A stretch of 12,448 bases of DNA from Candidatus Daviesbacteria bacterium RIFCSPHIGHO2_02_FULL_39_12 (GCA_001777055.1 MFCX01000001.1:1-12448), one strand, 5' to 3'. Positions 4,627 to 11,380 are shown, counted from the stretch's first letter. A program made the numbers and translations. The notes: generated by a model from the letters alone, not told the origin.

Positions 4627-5649
4627 ATGAAAAAGAGAATTTTGACAGGGGACAGGCCCACCTATGACAGTTTCCATTTGGGAAACTATATTGGCTCGCT
4701 TAAAAACAGGGTAAAGCTGCAAGAGGAATACGAGACTTTTATACTCATAGCGGATATGCATGCTTTAACTACCCATTTTAATAAAACTGATACTTTGGAA
4801 GGCAATATCCGCGGCCTGATGCTGGGGTATTTGTCAGTCGGGCTGGATCCTAATAAAGTTACTTTTTGCCTGCAGTCAAAATTGCCGGAAACAGTAGAGC
4901 TAGCTTACTTTTTAGGCACTTTAACTCCAAGAGCTGTTTTGGAGAGGCAGCCGGCTCTTAAAGAAAAACTTGACCAAGGAGAACAGGATACCTTTGCGCT
5001 CTACAGTTATCCGGTCTTGATGGCTGCGGATATTTTACTGCCAAAAGCGAACCTGGTGCCGGTAGGTAAAGACCAAAAAGCCCATGTAGAATTTGCCCGG
5101 GATATTGCAATTAAGTTTAATAATTTGTATGGAGGAAGCCTGCCTGCCGGCAGACAGGTATTCCCAATCCCTGAGCCTTTAATAGGGGAAGTGCCAACTT
5201 TGCCAGGAACTGATGGCCAAGCCAAAATGGGGAAGTCTTTGAATAATGCTATCTTTTTAACTGATTCTGCCCAAGAAGTGGAAAAAAAGGTAATGAGTAT
5301 GTATACAGACCCTAAAAGAATTCATCCGACTGACCCTGGAACTGTTGAAGGGAATCCGGTGTTTATTTACCTGGATGCATTTGCTGCTGAAAATTTCAAA
5401 TTTCAAATTTCAAATTTCAAATTGCTTTATACAAAAGGCCAGGTAGGGGATATTGAGGTTAAAAAGTACCTGGTCAAAGTTTTAAATAATTTCCTGGATC
5501 CTATCAGAAAAAGACGTGCTGAGTATGAAAATAAGCCAGAATTAGTAGAACGGATCTTAGAAGAAGGGATCCAAAAAGCCCGAGCAGAGGCCCAAAAGAC
5601 TTTGGTTGGAGTTAAAAAGGCAATGAAGCTTGACTATTTTAACAATTAA
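4627..5649 (+). CDS. trpS: Tryptophanyl-tRNA synthetase with two repeat-derived insertions
   Basis: Class I aminoacyl-tRNA synthetase of 340 residues that charges tRNA-Trp in the cytosol. It shows RILTGDRPTYDSFHLGNYIG at the N-terminus (the HIGH-like motif is HLGN, 17-20), the tryptophan-pocket region SYPVLMAADILL (127-138), VPVGKDQ (144-150) and the KMSKS-loop variant KMGKS (200-204). Length is close to the family norm (about 325-350). Two stretches look foreign. SLPAGRQ (171-177) is encoded by a 20-bp palindrome, where relatives run straight from LYG to VFP. NFKFQISNFK (256-265) is encoded by a tandem 7-base repeat. Both keep the frame. The gene is preceded by a terminator and is probably transcribed alone; the toxin-antitoxin promoter lies in its last 20 bases and just beyond. 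No SD is evident before the ATG. Confidence 0.95.
   Translation: MKKRILTGDRPTYDSFHLGNYIGSLKNRVKLQEEYETFILIADMHALTTHFNKTDTLEGNIRGLMLGYLSVGLDPNKVTFCLQSKLPETVELAYFLGTLTPRAVLERQPALKEKLDQGEQDTFALYSYPVLMAADILLPKANLVPVGKDQKAHVEFARDIAIKFNNLYGGSLPAGRQVFPIPEPLIGEVPTLPGTDGQAKMGKSLNNAIFLTDSAQEVEKKVMSMYTDPKRIHPTDPGTVEGNPVFIYLDAFAAENFKFQISNFKLLYTKGQVGDIEVKKYLVKVLNNFLDPIRKRRAEYENKPELVERILEEGIQKARAEAQKTLVGVKKAMKLDYFNN
5139..5158. repeat. 20-bp palindrome inserted in trpS
   Basis: CCTGCCTGCC / GGCAGACAGG, self-complementary with one mismatch, centred on CCGG. Translated as part of SLPAGRQ, an extra loop absent from typical TrpRS. This repeat type recurs within coding regions of Patescibacteria as I recall; that is memory, not a search result. 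Confidence 0.7.
5391..5424 (+). repeat. Tandem heptanucleotide repeat in trpS
   Basis: Four copies of AAATTTC plus a partial fifth (AAATTG), encoding NFKFQISNFK in three successive frames of the unit. Because the unit is seven bases, gain or loss of one copy would shift the frame of trpS. Confidence 0.85.
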
Positions 5650-5659
5650 TGTGTATAAT
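5630..5659 (+). promoter_or_regulatory. Promoter of the toxin-antitoxin pair
   Basis: TTGACT (5630-5635) and a perfect TATAAT (5654-5659) are 18 bases apart, overlapping the 3' end of trpS. Transcription would start near 5666. GGAGAG (5671-5676) then serves the antitoxin ATG at 5683. The imperfect direct repeat GTGTAT at 5651 and 5663 could be an operator for autoregulation. Confidence 0.6.
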
Positions 5660-5682
5660 TAGTGTGTATTGGAGAGATAATT

Positions 5683-5919
5683 ATGCAAGCGCAAAGATTA
5701 AATATAACATTACCATATGAACTGGCCAGGGATTTTAAAAGAGCAATTCCAGTTAAAAAGAGAAGCAAGTTTATTGCTGGCGTTTTGAAAGAGAAATTGC
5801 CCAAAAGGAATCTTAAACAGGCGTGGATAAAAAGCCTAAAAGCACAAGAAAAAATTATCAAGGAGATTCAAGAGGATTTTAAGTATGTCGATGCAGAAGC
5901 CTGGGAAAAACTACCCTAA
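5683..5919 (+). CDS. Ribbon-helix-helix antitoxin of a MazEF-like pair
   Basis: Protein of 78 residues. The N-terminal strand QRLNITLP followed by two helices (YELARDFKRA, KRSKFIAGVLKEKL) fits a ribbon-helix-helix DNA-binding domain at about residues 3-40. A charged helical tail follows (AWIKSLKAQEKIIKEIQEDF), then the ending DAEAWEKLP, the kind of segment that wraps and neutralises a toxin. I chose the ATG at 5683 rather than the upstream GTG/ATG candidates because GGAGAG lies six bases before it and the RHH strand begins right after it. The toxin gene overlaps its end by 35 bases. It probably represses its own promoter as a complex with the toxin. With the toxin truncated, it may now be an orphan regulator. 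Confidence 0.75.
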   Translation: MQAQRLNITLPYELARDFKRAIPVKKRSKFIAGVLKEKLPKRNLKQAWIKSLKAQEKIIKEIQEDFKYVDAEAWEKLP

Positions 5920-6160
5920 GCGCGGAGAAATCTATATTGCTGATCTTAATCCGGCCTTTGGCAGAGAGATCCATAAAAAAAGACCAGTATTAATTATTTC
6001 CAATAATATGATTAATCAGATATACCCATTGGTGATTGCAATTCCATTTAGTTCAATCGTTCCGGAATTTGTAGGAGCTGATGTGGTTAAATTTACCGGT
6101 CAGAAAGGTTTAAACAAAGCTTCCGCCTTAATTGTTAACCAGATTAAATCCATAGATTAG
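5885..6160 (+). CDS. MazF/PemK-type toxin, C-terminally truncated
   Basis: Protein of 91 residues in the MazF/PemK fold, a sequence-specific mRNA endoribonuclease. KRGEIYIADLNPAFG (13-27), KKRPVLIISNN (31-41), IAIPFSS (50-56) and ALIVNQIKSID (81-91) match the conserved strands in order. Family members are usually 105-120 residues and continue after the QIRTID motif with a C-terminal helix; here a stop follows SID directly. The DNA immediately past this point encodes, in another frame, the end of an unrelated tRNA-binding domain. The toxin therefore appears cut by a deletion or recombination that brought in foreign sequence with a chance stop. The starts at 5885 and 5891 are both possible; the overlap with the antitoxin implies coupled translation. 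The core active-site strands are present, so residual activity cannot be excluded, though loss of the last helix probably inactivates it. Confidence 0.75.
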   Translation: MSMQKPGKNYPKRGEIYIADLNPAFGREIHKKRPVLIISNNMINQIYPLVIAIPFSSIVPEFVGADVVKFTGQKGLNKASALIVNQIKSID

Positions 6161-6306
6161 GTAAACAATTTGTCTATGTGACTAATTTGGAACCCAGGAC
6201 AATGATGGGTTTAGAATCTCAAGGGATGATCCTTTGTGCAGGTGGCAAAAAGCCTATTCCTTTAAAACCGTCCTCAAAAGTTCCTCCAGGCTCAAAAATA
6301 CGCTAG
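6155..6306 (+). pseudogene. 3' remnant of an EMAP/MetRS-beta-type tRNA-binding domain
   Basis: From about 6157 a different frame from mazF reads LGKQFVYVTNLEPRTMMGLESQGMILCAG (shown here in part), then VPPGSKIR and a stop at 6304-6306. The order GK-VxxxxNLxPRxxMGxxSxGMxL...VPPGxKxR is the hallmark of the C-terminal half of the tRNA-binding (EMAP-II/CsaA-like) domain found at the end of MetRS or as a separate MetRS beta protein. The frame is closed by a stop at 6145-6147, no start or N-terminal half exists, and it abuts truncated mazF. It is a dead fragment of about 50 codons. Confidence 0.75.
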
Positions 6307-6347
6307 TTTAAAACTGGCAATTTGAAGCTGGATGTGCTAATATTGCC

Positions 6348-6360
6348 TATATTCGATAAT
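6348..6360 (+). promoter_or_regulatory. Candidate -10 region for ftsH
   Basis: TATATT (6348-6353) and GATAAT (6355-6360) both resemble -10 elements; TTGAAG (6322-6327) is a poorly spaced -35 (20 bases to TATATT). If TATATT is used, the transcript starts within a few bases of the ATG at 6363, with no SD. An in-frame stop at 6357-6359 rules out an upstream start. Confidence 0.35.
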
Positions 6361-6362
6361 GT

Positions 6363-8204
6363 ATGGCAAACGGCAAAAGAAGAATTAATTTAAATAAAAA
6401 AATCCTGTCTTTTCTTAAGGGTCTGGCTGTCTATCTTTTAATTGCAACTGCCGCCTTGATTTTCTTTTATCAGGTTTCGGGCGGTCCTGTTTCCTCTTCA
6501 GAGGTGCCTATTTCCCAGGTTATTAATGAAGTCAGAGACAATAAAATCCAAAAAATCATTTTGGAAGGCGATAAAGTAACAGCGGAAGTTAAAAATTCCG
6601 ATCAAAAGCTTATCTCTCATAAAGAAGCAGGGGAATCAATCTATAAAATCCTGGAAAGCTCGGGTGTGGATCCTAAGTCAGTCACAATTGAAGTAAGAGA
6701 TTTATCTATCCAACAAGCCTGGATTGGTATTATCTCTGCCATTTTGCCTGTGATTATTTTGGTAGGTTTGATGTTTTTGCTTTTCAGAAATGCCAGGGAA
6801 GCAGGCCAGGGATTATTCTCTTTTGCACAATCAAGAGCAAAGCTTTATTCTAAAGATCAGCCTCAAATTAAATTTTCAGATGTGGCCGGGGCGGACGAAG
6901 CCAAGCAAGAACTGACTGAGGTGGTGGACTTTTTAAAAAGCCCGCAAAAATATAAAGAGATAGGAGCGAGGATACCAAAAGGAGTTTTACTGGTAGGCCC
7001 GCCCGGAACAGGTAAAACCCTTTTGTCGCGTGCCGTGGCCGGGGAAGCCAGTGTGCCGTTTTATTCCATTGCAGGGAGCGAGTTTATGGAAATGTTGGTA
7101 GGTGTGGGCGCTAGCCGGGTTCGTGATATGTTTGCTCAAGCGAAGAAAAACTCACCTTCAATAATCTTTATAGACGAAATTGAATCCATTGGTCGCCAGC
7201 GCGGTATAGGTATTTCCGGCGGGCATGATGAAAGAGAGCAAACATTAAACCAAATATTGGTGGAAATGGATGGGTTTACCCAAACAGACCGTGTCATAGT
7301 AGTAGGAGCAACCAATCGTCCGGATCTCCTGGATGCAGCTCTTATAAGGCCCGGTAGATTTGACAGAAGGGTAGTTTTGGGTATGCCTGATTTGGAAGAA
7401 AGAAAAGCCATTATTGAACTTCATATGAAAGGCAAGCCATTTACCAAAGATGTTAGCATAGAGAAGCTAGCAAGACGCACTGTTGGTTTTTCCGGCGCGG
7501 ATTTAGCCAACATGTTAAATGAGGCAGCCATTTTAGCAGCTCGTGAAGGCAAGACTGTTATAGATAATAAAGATTTGGAAGAGGCAGCAACCAAGGAAAA
7601 ATTAGGTTCGCAAAGAAAAAGAATACAATCAGAACATGATAGGAAACTGGCAGCCTATCATGAAGCAGGACACGCTATAGTTGGACATTTTTTGAAAAAT
7701 GTTGATCCGGTACACCGTATTTCTATAGTTTCCAGGGGGTTATCCGGTGGCCATACGCTTTTTCCTCCCACTGAAGATAGGTCAAATGAATCCAAATCCA
7801 GACTCATAGAGCAAATCTCGGCAGCTTTAGGCGGCCAGGCTGCGGAACAATTGGCTTTTAATGATATTTCAACGGGTGCAGCCTCAGATATAGAGGTAGC
7901 TACCAATATAGCGCGGCAAATGGTAACCCAATATGGGATGTCTTCTTTAGGTCCTATTAATGTTAATTCAAGACCCATGTTTGGAATTTGGAGAGGGATG
8001 GAAGAAGGGGCTGAAATTTCACCAAAATTACATGATGCAGTAGATACAGAGGTGAGAAAGATTATGGAAAATGGTTATTCTCAAGCTCAATTACTTCTAA
8101 GGAAACGTAGAGCCAAGCTGGATAAAGTGGCTAAAGCTTTACTGGAAAAAGAGACCTTAGAGTCAGATGAATTTGAAAAAATTGTAGGGAAAAAGATTTC
8201 TTAA
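6363..8204 (+). CDS. ftsH: ATP-dependent zinc metalloprotease FtsH
   Basis: Membrane-anchored AAA+ protease of 613 residues that extracts and degrades misfolded or short-lived membrane and cytosolic proteins. Domains in order: a first membrane helix (about 18-38); an extracytoplasmic domain (40-115); a second helix (about 119-141); an AAA+ ATPase with Walker A GPPGTGKT (212-219), pore-loop FMEM (241-244), Walker B IIFIDE (267-272) and a second region of homology with the arginine pair in RPGRFDRR (329-336); then an M41 peptidase domain with HEAGH (433-437) and the third zinc-ligand Asp in ASDIEVAT (Asp509). Length and all catalytic residues are normal. The start is fixed by an in-frame stop six bases upstream. 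The DUF5667 gene begins two bases after its stop, implying co-transcription. The C-terminus is short and lacks the long disordered tail seen in some homologues. Confidence 0.97.
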   Translation: MANGKRRINLNKKILSFLKGLAVYLLIATAALIFFYQVSGGPVSSSEVPISQVINEVRDNKIQKIILEGDKVTAEVKNSDQKLISHKEAGESIYKILESSGVDPKSVTIEVRDLSIQQAWIGIISAILPVIILVGLMFLLFRNAREAGQGLFSFAQSRAKLYSKDQPQIKFSDVAGADEAKQELTEVVDFLKSPQKYKEIGARIPKGVLLVGPPGTGKTLLSRAVAGEASVPFYSIAGSEFMEMLVGVGASRVRDMFAQAKKNSPSIIFIDEIESIGRQRGIGISGGHDEREQTLNQILVEMDGFTQTDRVIVVGATNRPDLLDAALIRPGRFDRRVVLGMPDLEERKAIIELHMKGKPFTKDVSIEKLARRTVGFSGADLANMLNEAAILAAREGKTVIDNKDLEEAATKEKLGSQRKRIQSEHDRKLAAYHEAGHAIVGHFLKNVDPVHRISIVSRGLSGGHTLFPPTEDRSNESKSRLIEQISAALGGQAAEQLAFNDISTGAASDIEVATNIARQMVTQYGMSSLGPINVNSRPMFGIWRGMEEGAEISPKLHDAVDTEVRKIMENGYSQAQLLLRKRRAKLDKVAKALLEKETLESDEFEKIVGKKIS

Positions 8205-8205
8205 A

Positions 8206-8808
8206 ATGAAAATTATAAAAATTATAACTTTTATAACAGTTATAATGCTTATAATTGTTCCTCCGGTTTTCGCTTTAGAAAACGATATTGGTTATTCTCA
8301 GATTAGTCCTGTTTCCCCACTATATTTTCTAAAAGGTCTCAGGGAAGCTTTAGAGTTAAAGTTTGCCGGCACTACAAAGGTCAAGATGTTAAGGCAGTTA
8401 GAATTTGCCCAAAGAAGGCTGAGGGAGGTGCGTACCTTAATCCGCGATCATAACGAGGAACTGGTCCCAGCCACCATAGAAAGATATGTGGCTCAGGTTA
8501 ATGAGTTGACAGATCGGCATGCTAAAAATGATGAGGTAGGGATAAAGATTAAAGAGAGTTTGACGGTTCATTTGAGTATTTTAGATCAAATTTATAGTCA
8601 AACTTCCATATCAAGATCAAAAATGTTTATCAGATCCGGCCTAAATAGACTGATCCAAAGGGCTGATGTAGTAAATTCATCCAAGGAGCCTATTTGCCGC
8701 CTTTTTGCCAAGGAAGCCACATCATCTGCCCTGAACCAGACCGAGCAGGCAGTGTTGTCGGATAGAGCCCAAAAGTGTTTTATGAATTTAAGTAATTTGT
8801 TTCTTTAA
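8206..8808 (+). CDS. DUF5667-like secreted or periplasmic protein
   Basis: Protein of 200 residues with a clear N-terminal signal peptide: positive MKIIK, a hydrophobic core IITFITVIMLIIVPPV, and likely cleavage after VFA-L near residue 24. The mature part starts with SPVSPLYFLKGLREALELKF (shown as its key run), the proline-serine-proline-FLK pattern I associate with DUF5667. Mainly helical sequence follows (LRQLEFAQRRLREVRTL, ATIERYVAQVNEL). Cysteines at 163 and 191 could form a disulfide outside the cytoplasm. It starts immediately after ftsH, so translation is likely coupled; it might be an envelope protein whose turnover or assembly relates to FtsH, but that is only context. Its 3' end overlaps the opposite-strand glycosyltransferase by 29 bases. 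The function of the family is unknown to me. Confidence 0.75.
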   Translation: MKIIKIITFITVIMLIIVPPVFALENDIGYSQISPVSPLYFLKGLREALELKFAGTTKVKMLRQLEFAQRRLREVRTLIRDHNEELVPATIERYVAQVNELTDRHAKNDEVGIKIKESLTVHLSILDQIYSQTSISRSKMFIRSGLNRLIQRADVVNSSKEPICRLFAKEATSSALNQTEQAVLSDRAQKCFMNLSNLFL

Positions 8809-9952
8809 GAATCTGTTCGTAGAAATCAATAAGTTTTTCGGTTAGCTTTTCAGGATTAAATTTATCTTTAACAACTACCGGAGAGTTTTTCCCCAGTTTT
8901 TGCAATAGTTTGGGATTATTTAGCAGATTAATAATCTTTTTTGCAAAGATGTCTGTATTGGCAGGTAAAATAAATCCATTTCTGTTACTCATGACCATTC
9001 CATTATATGCGCCATCTTGGTTAACGATGATGGGTAGACCGGATACGGCAGCCTCCAAAACACACATGCCTTGGGTTTCAGAATCTGAAGTAAATACGAA
9101 CAAATCTGAATCTTTATACACACTGGGTATTTGCATAGGACTTACTCTGCCGGGGAGGTGAACCCTTTCTTGCAGTCCGCGCTTTTTGGCTAAGTCAATT
9201 AATTTTTCCGTTTCCCCCCAGTCTGGTCCGACTATAACCAGGTGTGCTTTCAAGTTTACTTTGGCAACTTTTTCAAAAACCTTTACTAAAAATTCAAAAT
9301 TTTTCTCTTTTCCCACTCTGCCTACAGATAAAATGATAGGAGAGAGGTGAGGGATATGACAACTCTTCCTTAACATACCTTTTTTAGGCTGATTAAATTT
9401 GGAAAAATCCACAAAATTAGGAATAATTTTTACCTCTTTAGTCACTCCGGCTTCTATTAATCGGTCCGCCATTTTTTTAGAAGGAGCAATGACACCATCG
9501 CATAAATTTCCAATTTTTTTCAAAAAAAGTTCATTTATCAGTTCTGGTTTAATAATTTTGCCCTTTAGCAAATAATGGGCGTAACTTTCTACCTGAATAT
9601 GGAAAGTTTGGATAAAAGGTATTTTTTTTGCTTTCGCCACTGTTAATCCTAATAATGGGAAGGGTCCATTGCCATGAGCATGCACCAGATCAAAGTCAAA
9701 CGACAGCATTTTCCAAAAACTCTTGTTGGGTATAGGTAGAGGCAATCTGACGCCGTCGGGCAGAGAAGGGAACAGTCTCATTGACGGGAGTCTATAAACA
9801 TGTTTGTTTTTGTCTTTAAAGCCGCGGATTTTGGGGGTAAAGATATAGACTGTATTGTCCATTTCAGTCAGTTTATCGGCAAAATTGGCTACAGAGGTAG
9901 CAATCCCGGATGATTGTGGCAGAAAGCTATCAGTAAAAAAGGCAATCCGCAT
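8780..9952 (-). CDS. GT4-family glycosyltransferase (diacylglycerol glucosyltransferase-like)
   Basis: GT-B fold retaining glycosyltransferase of 390 residues. The N-terminal acceptor domain opens MRIAFFTDSFLPQSSGIATSV (key part: the glycine-containing loop at 16) and contains AHGNGP (92-97) and QTFHIQVESYAHYLLKG-like sequence at 115-131, a pattern seen in membrane-lipid glucosyltransferases. The donor domain has SVGRVGKEKN (209-218) and the EX7E motif ETQGMCVLE (292-300), which binds the nucleotide sugar. No signal or membrane helix is visible, so it probably works peripherally at the cytoplasmic membrane face. The start is fixed by an in-frame stop two codons upstream. The likely product is a glycolipid or a glycan on a lipid carrier; PimB-like mannosyl transfer is the alternative. 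A TATAAT lies nine bases before the ATG, so its leader is at most a few bases. Confidence 0.88.
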   Translation of the reverse strand: MRIAFFTDSFLPQSSGIATSVANFADKLTEMDNTVYIFTPKIRGFKDKNKHVYRLPSMRLFPSLPDGVRLPLPIPNKSFWKMLSFDFDLVHAHGNGPFPLLGLTVAKAKKIPFIQTFHIQVESYAHYLLKGKIIKPELINELFLKKIGNLCDGVIAPSKKMADRLIEAGVTKEVKIIPNFVDFSKFNQPKKGMLRKSCHIPHLSPIILSVGRVGKEKNFEFLVKVFEKVAKVNLKAHLVIVGPDWGETEKLIDLAKKRGLQERVHLPGRVSPMQIPSVYKDSDLFVFTSDSETQGMCVLEAAVSGLPIIVNQDGAYNGMVMSNRNGFILPANTDIFAKKIINLLNNPKLLQKLGKNSPVVVKDKFNPEKLTEKLIDFYEQILKETNYLNS

Positions 9953-9961
9953 AATTTAGTG

Positions 9962-9978
9962 ATTATATCTGATAAAAT
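9962..9978. promoter_or_regulatory. Divergent -10 elements in a 32-bp intergenic gap
   Basis: On the minus strand a perfect TATAAT (9962-9967) drives the GT4 gene, nine bases from its ATG. On the plus strand the extended -10 TG-A-TAAAAT (9970-9978) drives the membrane-protein gene; transcription would start at about the ATG at 9985. The two elements lie three bases apart, so polymerases must compete. Confidence 0.55.
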
Positions 9979-9984
9979 GAATTA

Positions 9985-10419
9985 ATGCATAAAAAAATAC
10001 CAAAAATATTACGGAGTATACTATTATTTTGGGGTATATACTTACTCTTTGAGGCAGCTATTTACCTTTTTGATATAAGATTAATTGATACTAGAGCTGT
10101 CTGGCAGTTTTCTGCTATTACTTACGCTCAGTACATAGATCGGATATTAGGATCAATTTTTCTCTTTTTATCAATTATTATTCTTGAAATACAGAAAGAT
10201 TTGAAAAAGTATAAAAAGATAATTGTCTTAAGTAGTTTTTGGGCCTTCTTTCATGGTATGTTTCTGGTTTATCTGTCAGTTAGCCAAAATTACGTTAAAA
10301 TCTATGAAAATATACCATCTTTATATGTTTGGTTTCCTTTGTACACACAATATGTCTCTTTAGAAGGCCTATTTTTGATTATTTATAGTATTTTAGTATA
10401 TCTTTGGGTTAAAAAATGA
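9985..10419 (+). CDS. Hypothetical four-helix membrane protein, 144 residues
   Basis: Unrecognised integral membrane protein with four hydrophobic segments at about 11-29, 53-69, 79-99 and 123-142, separated by short loops. Basic residues (KKIPKILR, KDLKKYKK, VKK) sit at the N-terminus, between helices 2 and 3, and at the C-terminus, which puts those on the cytoplasmic side by the positive-inside rule. Aromatic-rich loops contain DTRAVWQFSAITYAQY and YVWFPLYTQY. The next gene, a GT2 glycosyltransferase, overlaps its stop in an ATGA arrangement, so the two are translated together and this protein may anchor, flip or feed the substrate of that enzyme. The start is bounded by an in-frame stop at 9973-9975. 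There is no SD, and the promoter position implies a leaderless mRNA. Base composition is noticeably AT-rich, as is usual for membrane genes. Confidence 0.7.
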   Translation: MHKKIPKILRSILLFWGIYLLFEAAIYLFDIRLIDTRAVWQFSAITYAQYIDRILGSIFLFLSIIILEIQKDLKKYKKIIVLSSFWAFFHGMFLVYLSVSQNYVKIYENIPSLYVWFPLYTQYVSLEGLFLIIYSILVYLWVKK

Positions 10420-11141
10420 ATAGAAAGCCTTTTGTTTCTGTGGTGATACCGGCCTTTAATGAAGAAAAATACATAGAAAATTGCCTCTTTTCGCTGCTTA
10501 AATCGGAACAAAAAACAGATATAAATTATGAAGTTGTCTTAGTTGACAATAATTCTTCTGATCGGACCGTACAACTAGCAGAGAAATTCAAAAACGGCAT
10601 GAATTTAAGGATTATACATGAAAAAAAGCAGGGCAGGGGAGCTGCCAGAGCCAGAGGCTTTGCAGACGCAAAAGGAAAGATGATTCTATCTGCTGATGCA
10701 GACACAATTTTTTATAGAGGTTGGATCGAAACTTTGGCTTCAGCCATAAAGGGGGATGTGATAGCAATAACTACCTCTTGCAGGGTCGCTGATTTGTCAA
10801 AGCTTAGCAACAAAATATTAAATTTCTGCCAGCCAGCGGCAATGATTTTGTATAGAATACTTATCGGACACTACTGGTTGTCGGGTTTCAGCTTTGGAAT
10901 TTTAAGGTCAGTTTATATCAAAAGCGGTGGTTTTAATCCCTCTTTACAATCTATGGAAGATGTAGATTTATCCTTTCGGGTAGCCAAGCTAGGTAAAATT
11001 AAGTTCATAAACAAACCAGTCACCTTTTCCGGCAGAAGGTTTAGAAAAGGCCTTTTGATTGGCCTATTTGAATATATTTATCTATTTATTAAAGCTCTTG
11101 TTTTGAAAAACAAAAATGTATATCAGGATAATCCAAGATAA
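10416..11141 (+). CDS. GT2-family glycosyltransferase
   Basis: GT-A fold inverting glycosyltransferase of 241 residues. VSVVIPAFNEEKYIENCL (7-24) is the classic GT2 opening. VDNNSSDRT (43-51) contacts the nucleotide, GRGAARARG (73-81) precedes the metal-binding DAD (94-96), and the catalytic-base region reads MEDVDLSFR (180-188). A hydrophobic stretch near the end (LLIGLFEYIYLFIKALVL, 213-230) is probably a membrane-associating helix, so it should act at the cytoplasmic membrane on a lipid-linked acceptor. It overlaps the preceding membrane gene by four bases (ATGA), indicating a two-gene operon. Sugar and acceptor cannot be read from the sequence. The gene ends just 22 bases before an IS30 terminal repeat, so any operon partners downstream may have been lost. 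Confidence 0.9.
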   Translation: MNRKPFVSVVIPAFNEEKYIENCLFSLLKSEQKTDINYEVVLVDNNSSDRTVQLAEKFKNGMNLRIIHEKKQGRGAARARGFADAKGKMILSADADTIFYRGWIETLASAIKGDVIAITTSCRVADLSKLSNKILNFCQPAAMILYRILIGHYWLSGFSFGILRSVYIKSGGFNPSLQSMEDVDLSFRVAKLGKIKFINKPVTFSGRRFRKGLLIGLFEYIYLFIKALVLKNKNVYQDNPR

Positions 11142-11163
11142 ATAAGAGATAGTATACCACAAC

Positions 11164-11380
11164 GAAGTGCAACACCTCAGGTATAATCCAGAGTCCGGAA
11201 AGGAGTGTTGAGAATGAAATTGGGAGATCAAGATTTTTCATTCCCAAGGGATCAAGCATTGATTATCTGACACAAAAAGACCTGACACGTATTGAGAATA
11301 TTATGAACAATACACCCAGAAAAATTCTTGGCTACTTGACGCATACCCCATAAGTGTTGCACTTCAAGTGCGAATGTAGG
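11164..11380 (+). mobile_element. Internally deleted IS30-family element (copy B)
   Basis: Terminal inverted repeats are GAAGTGCAACAC (11165-11176) on the left and GTGTTGCACTTC (11355-11366) on the right, perfect over 12 bases. Inside are a TATAAT (11182-11187), AAGGAG (11200-11205) and an ATG (11214), the expected start of a transposase. A jump then leads to its last quarter: IPKGSSIDYLTQKDL then NNTPRKILGYLT. The middle, with the catalytic residues, is missing, and the C-terminus is interrupted by a stop at 11351-11353. It cannot move by itself but keeps both ends, so it could be mobilised in trans. The final 98 bases match copy A at 3880-3977. Confidence 0.75.

Noticed and set aside
7658..7978. 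Minus-strand frame of 106 codons opposite ftsH
   Set aside because: Lies wholly antisense to the conserved protease domain, has no ribosome site and no recognisable motif.
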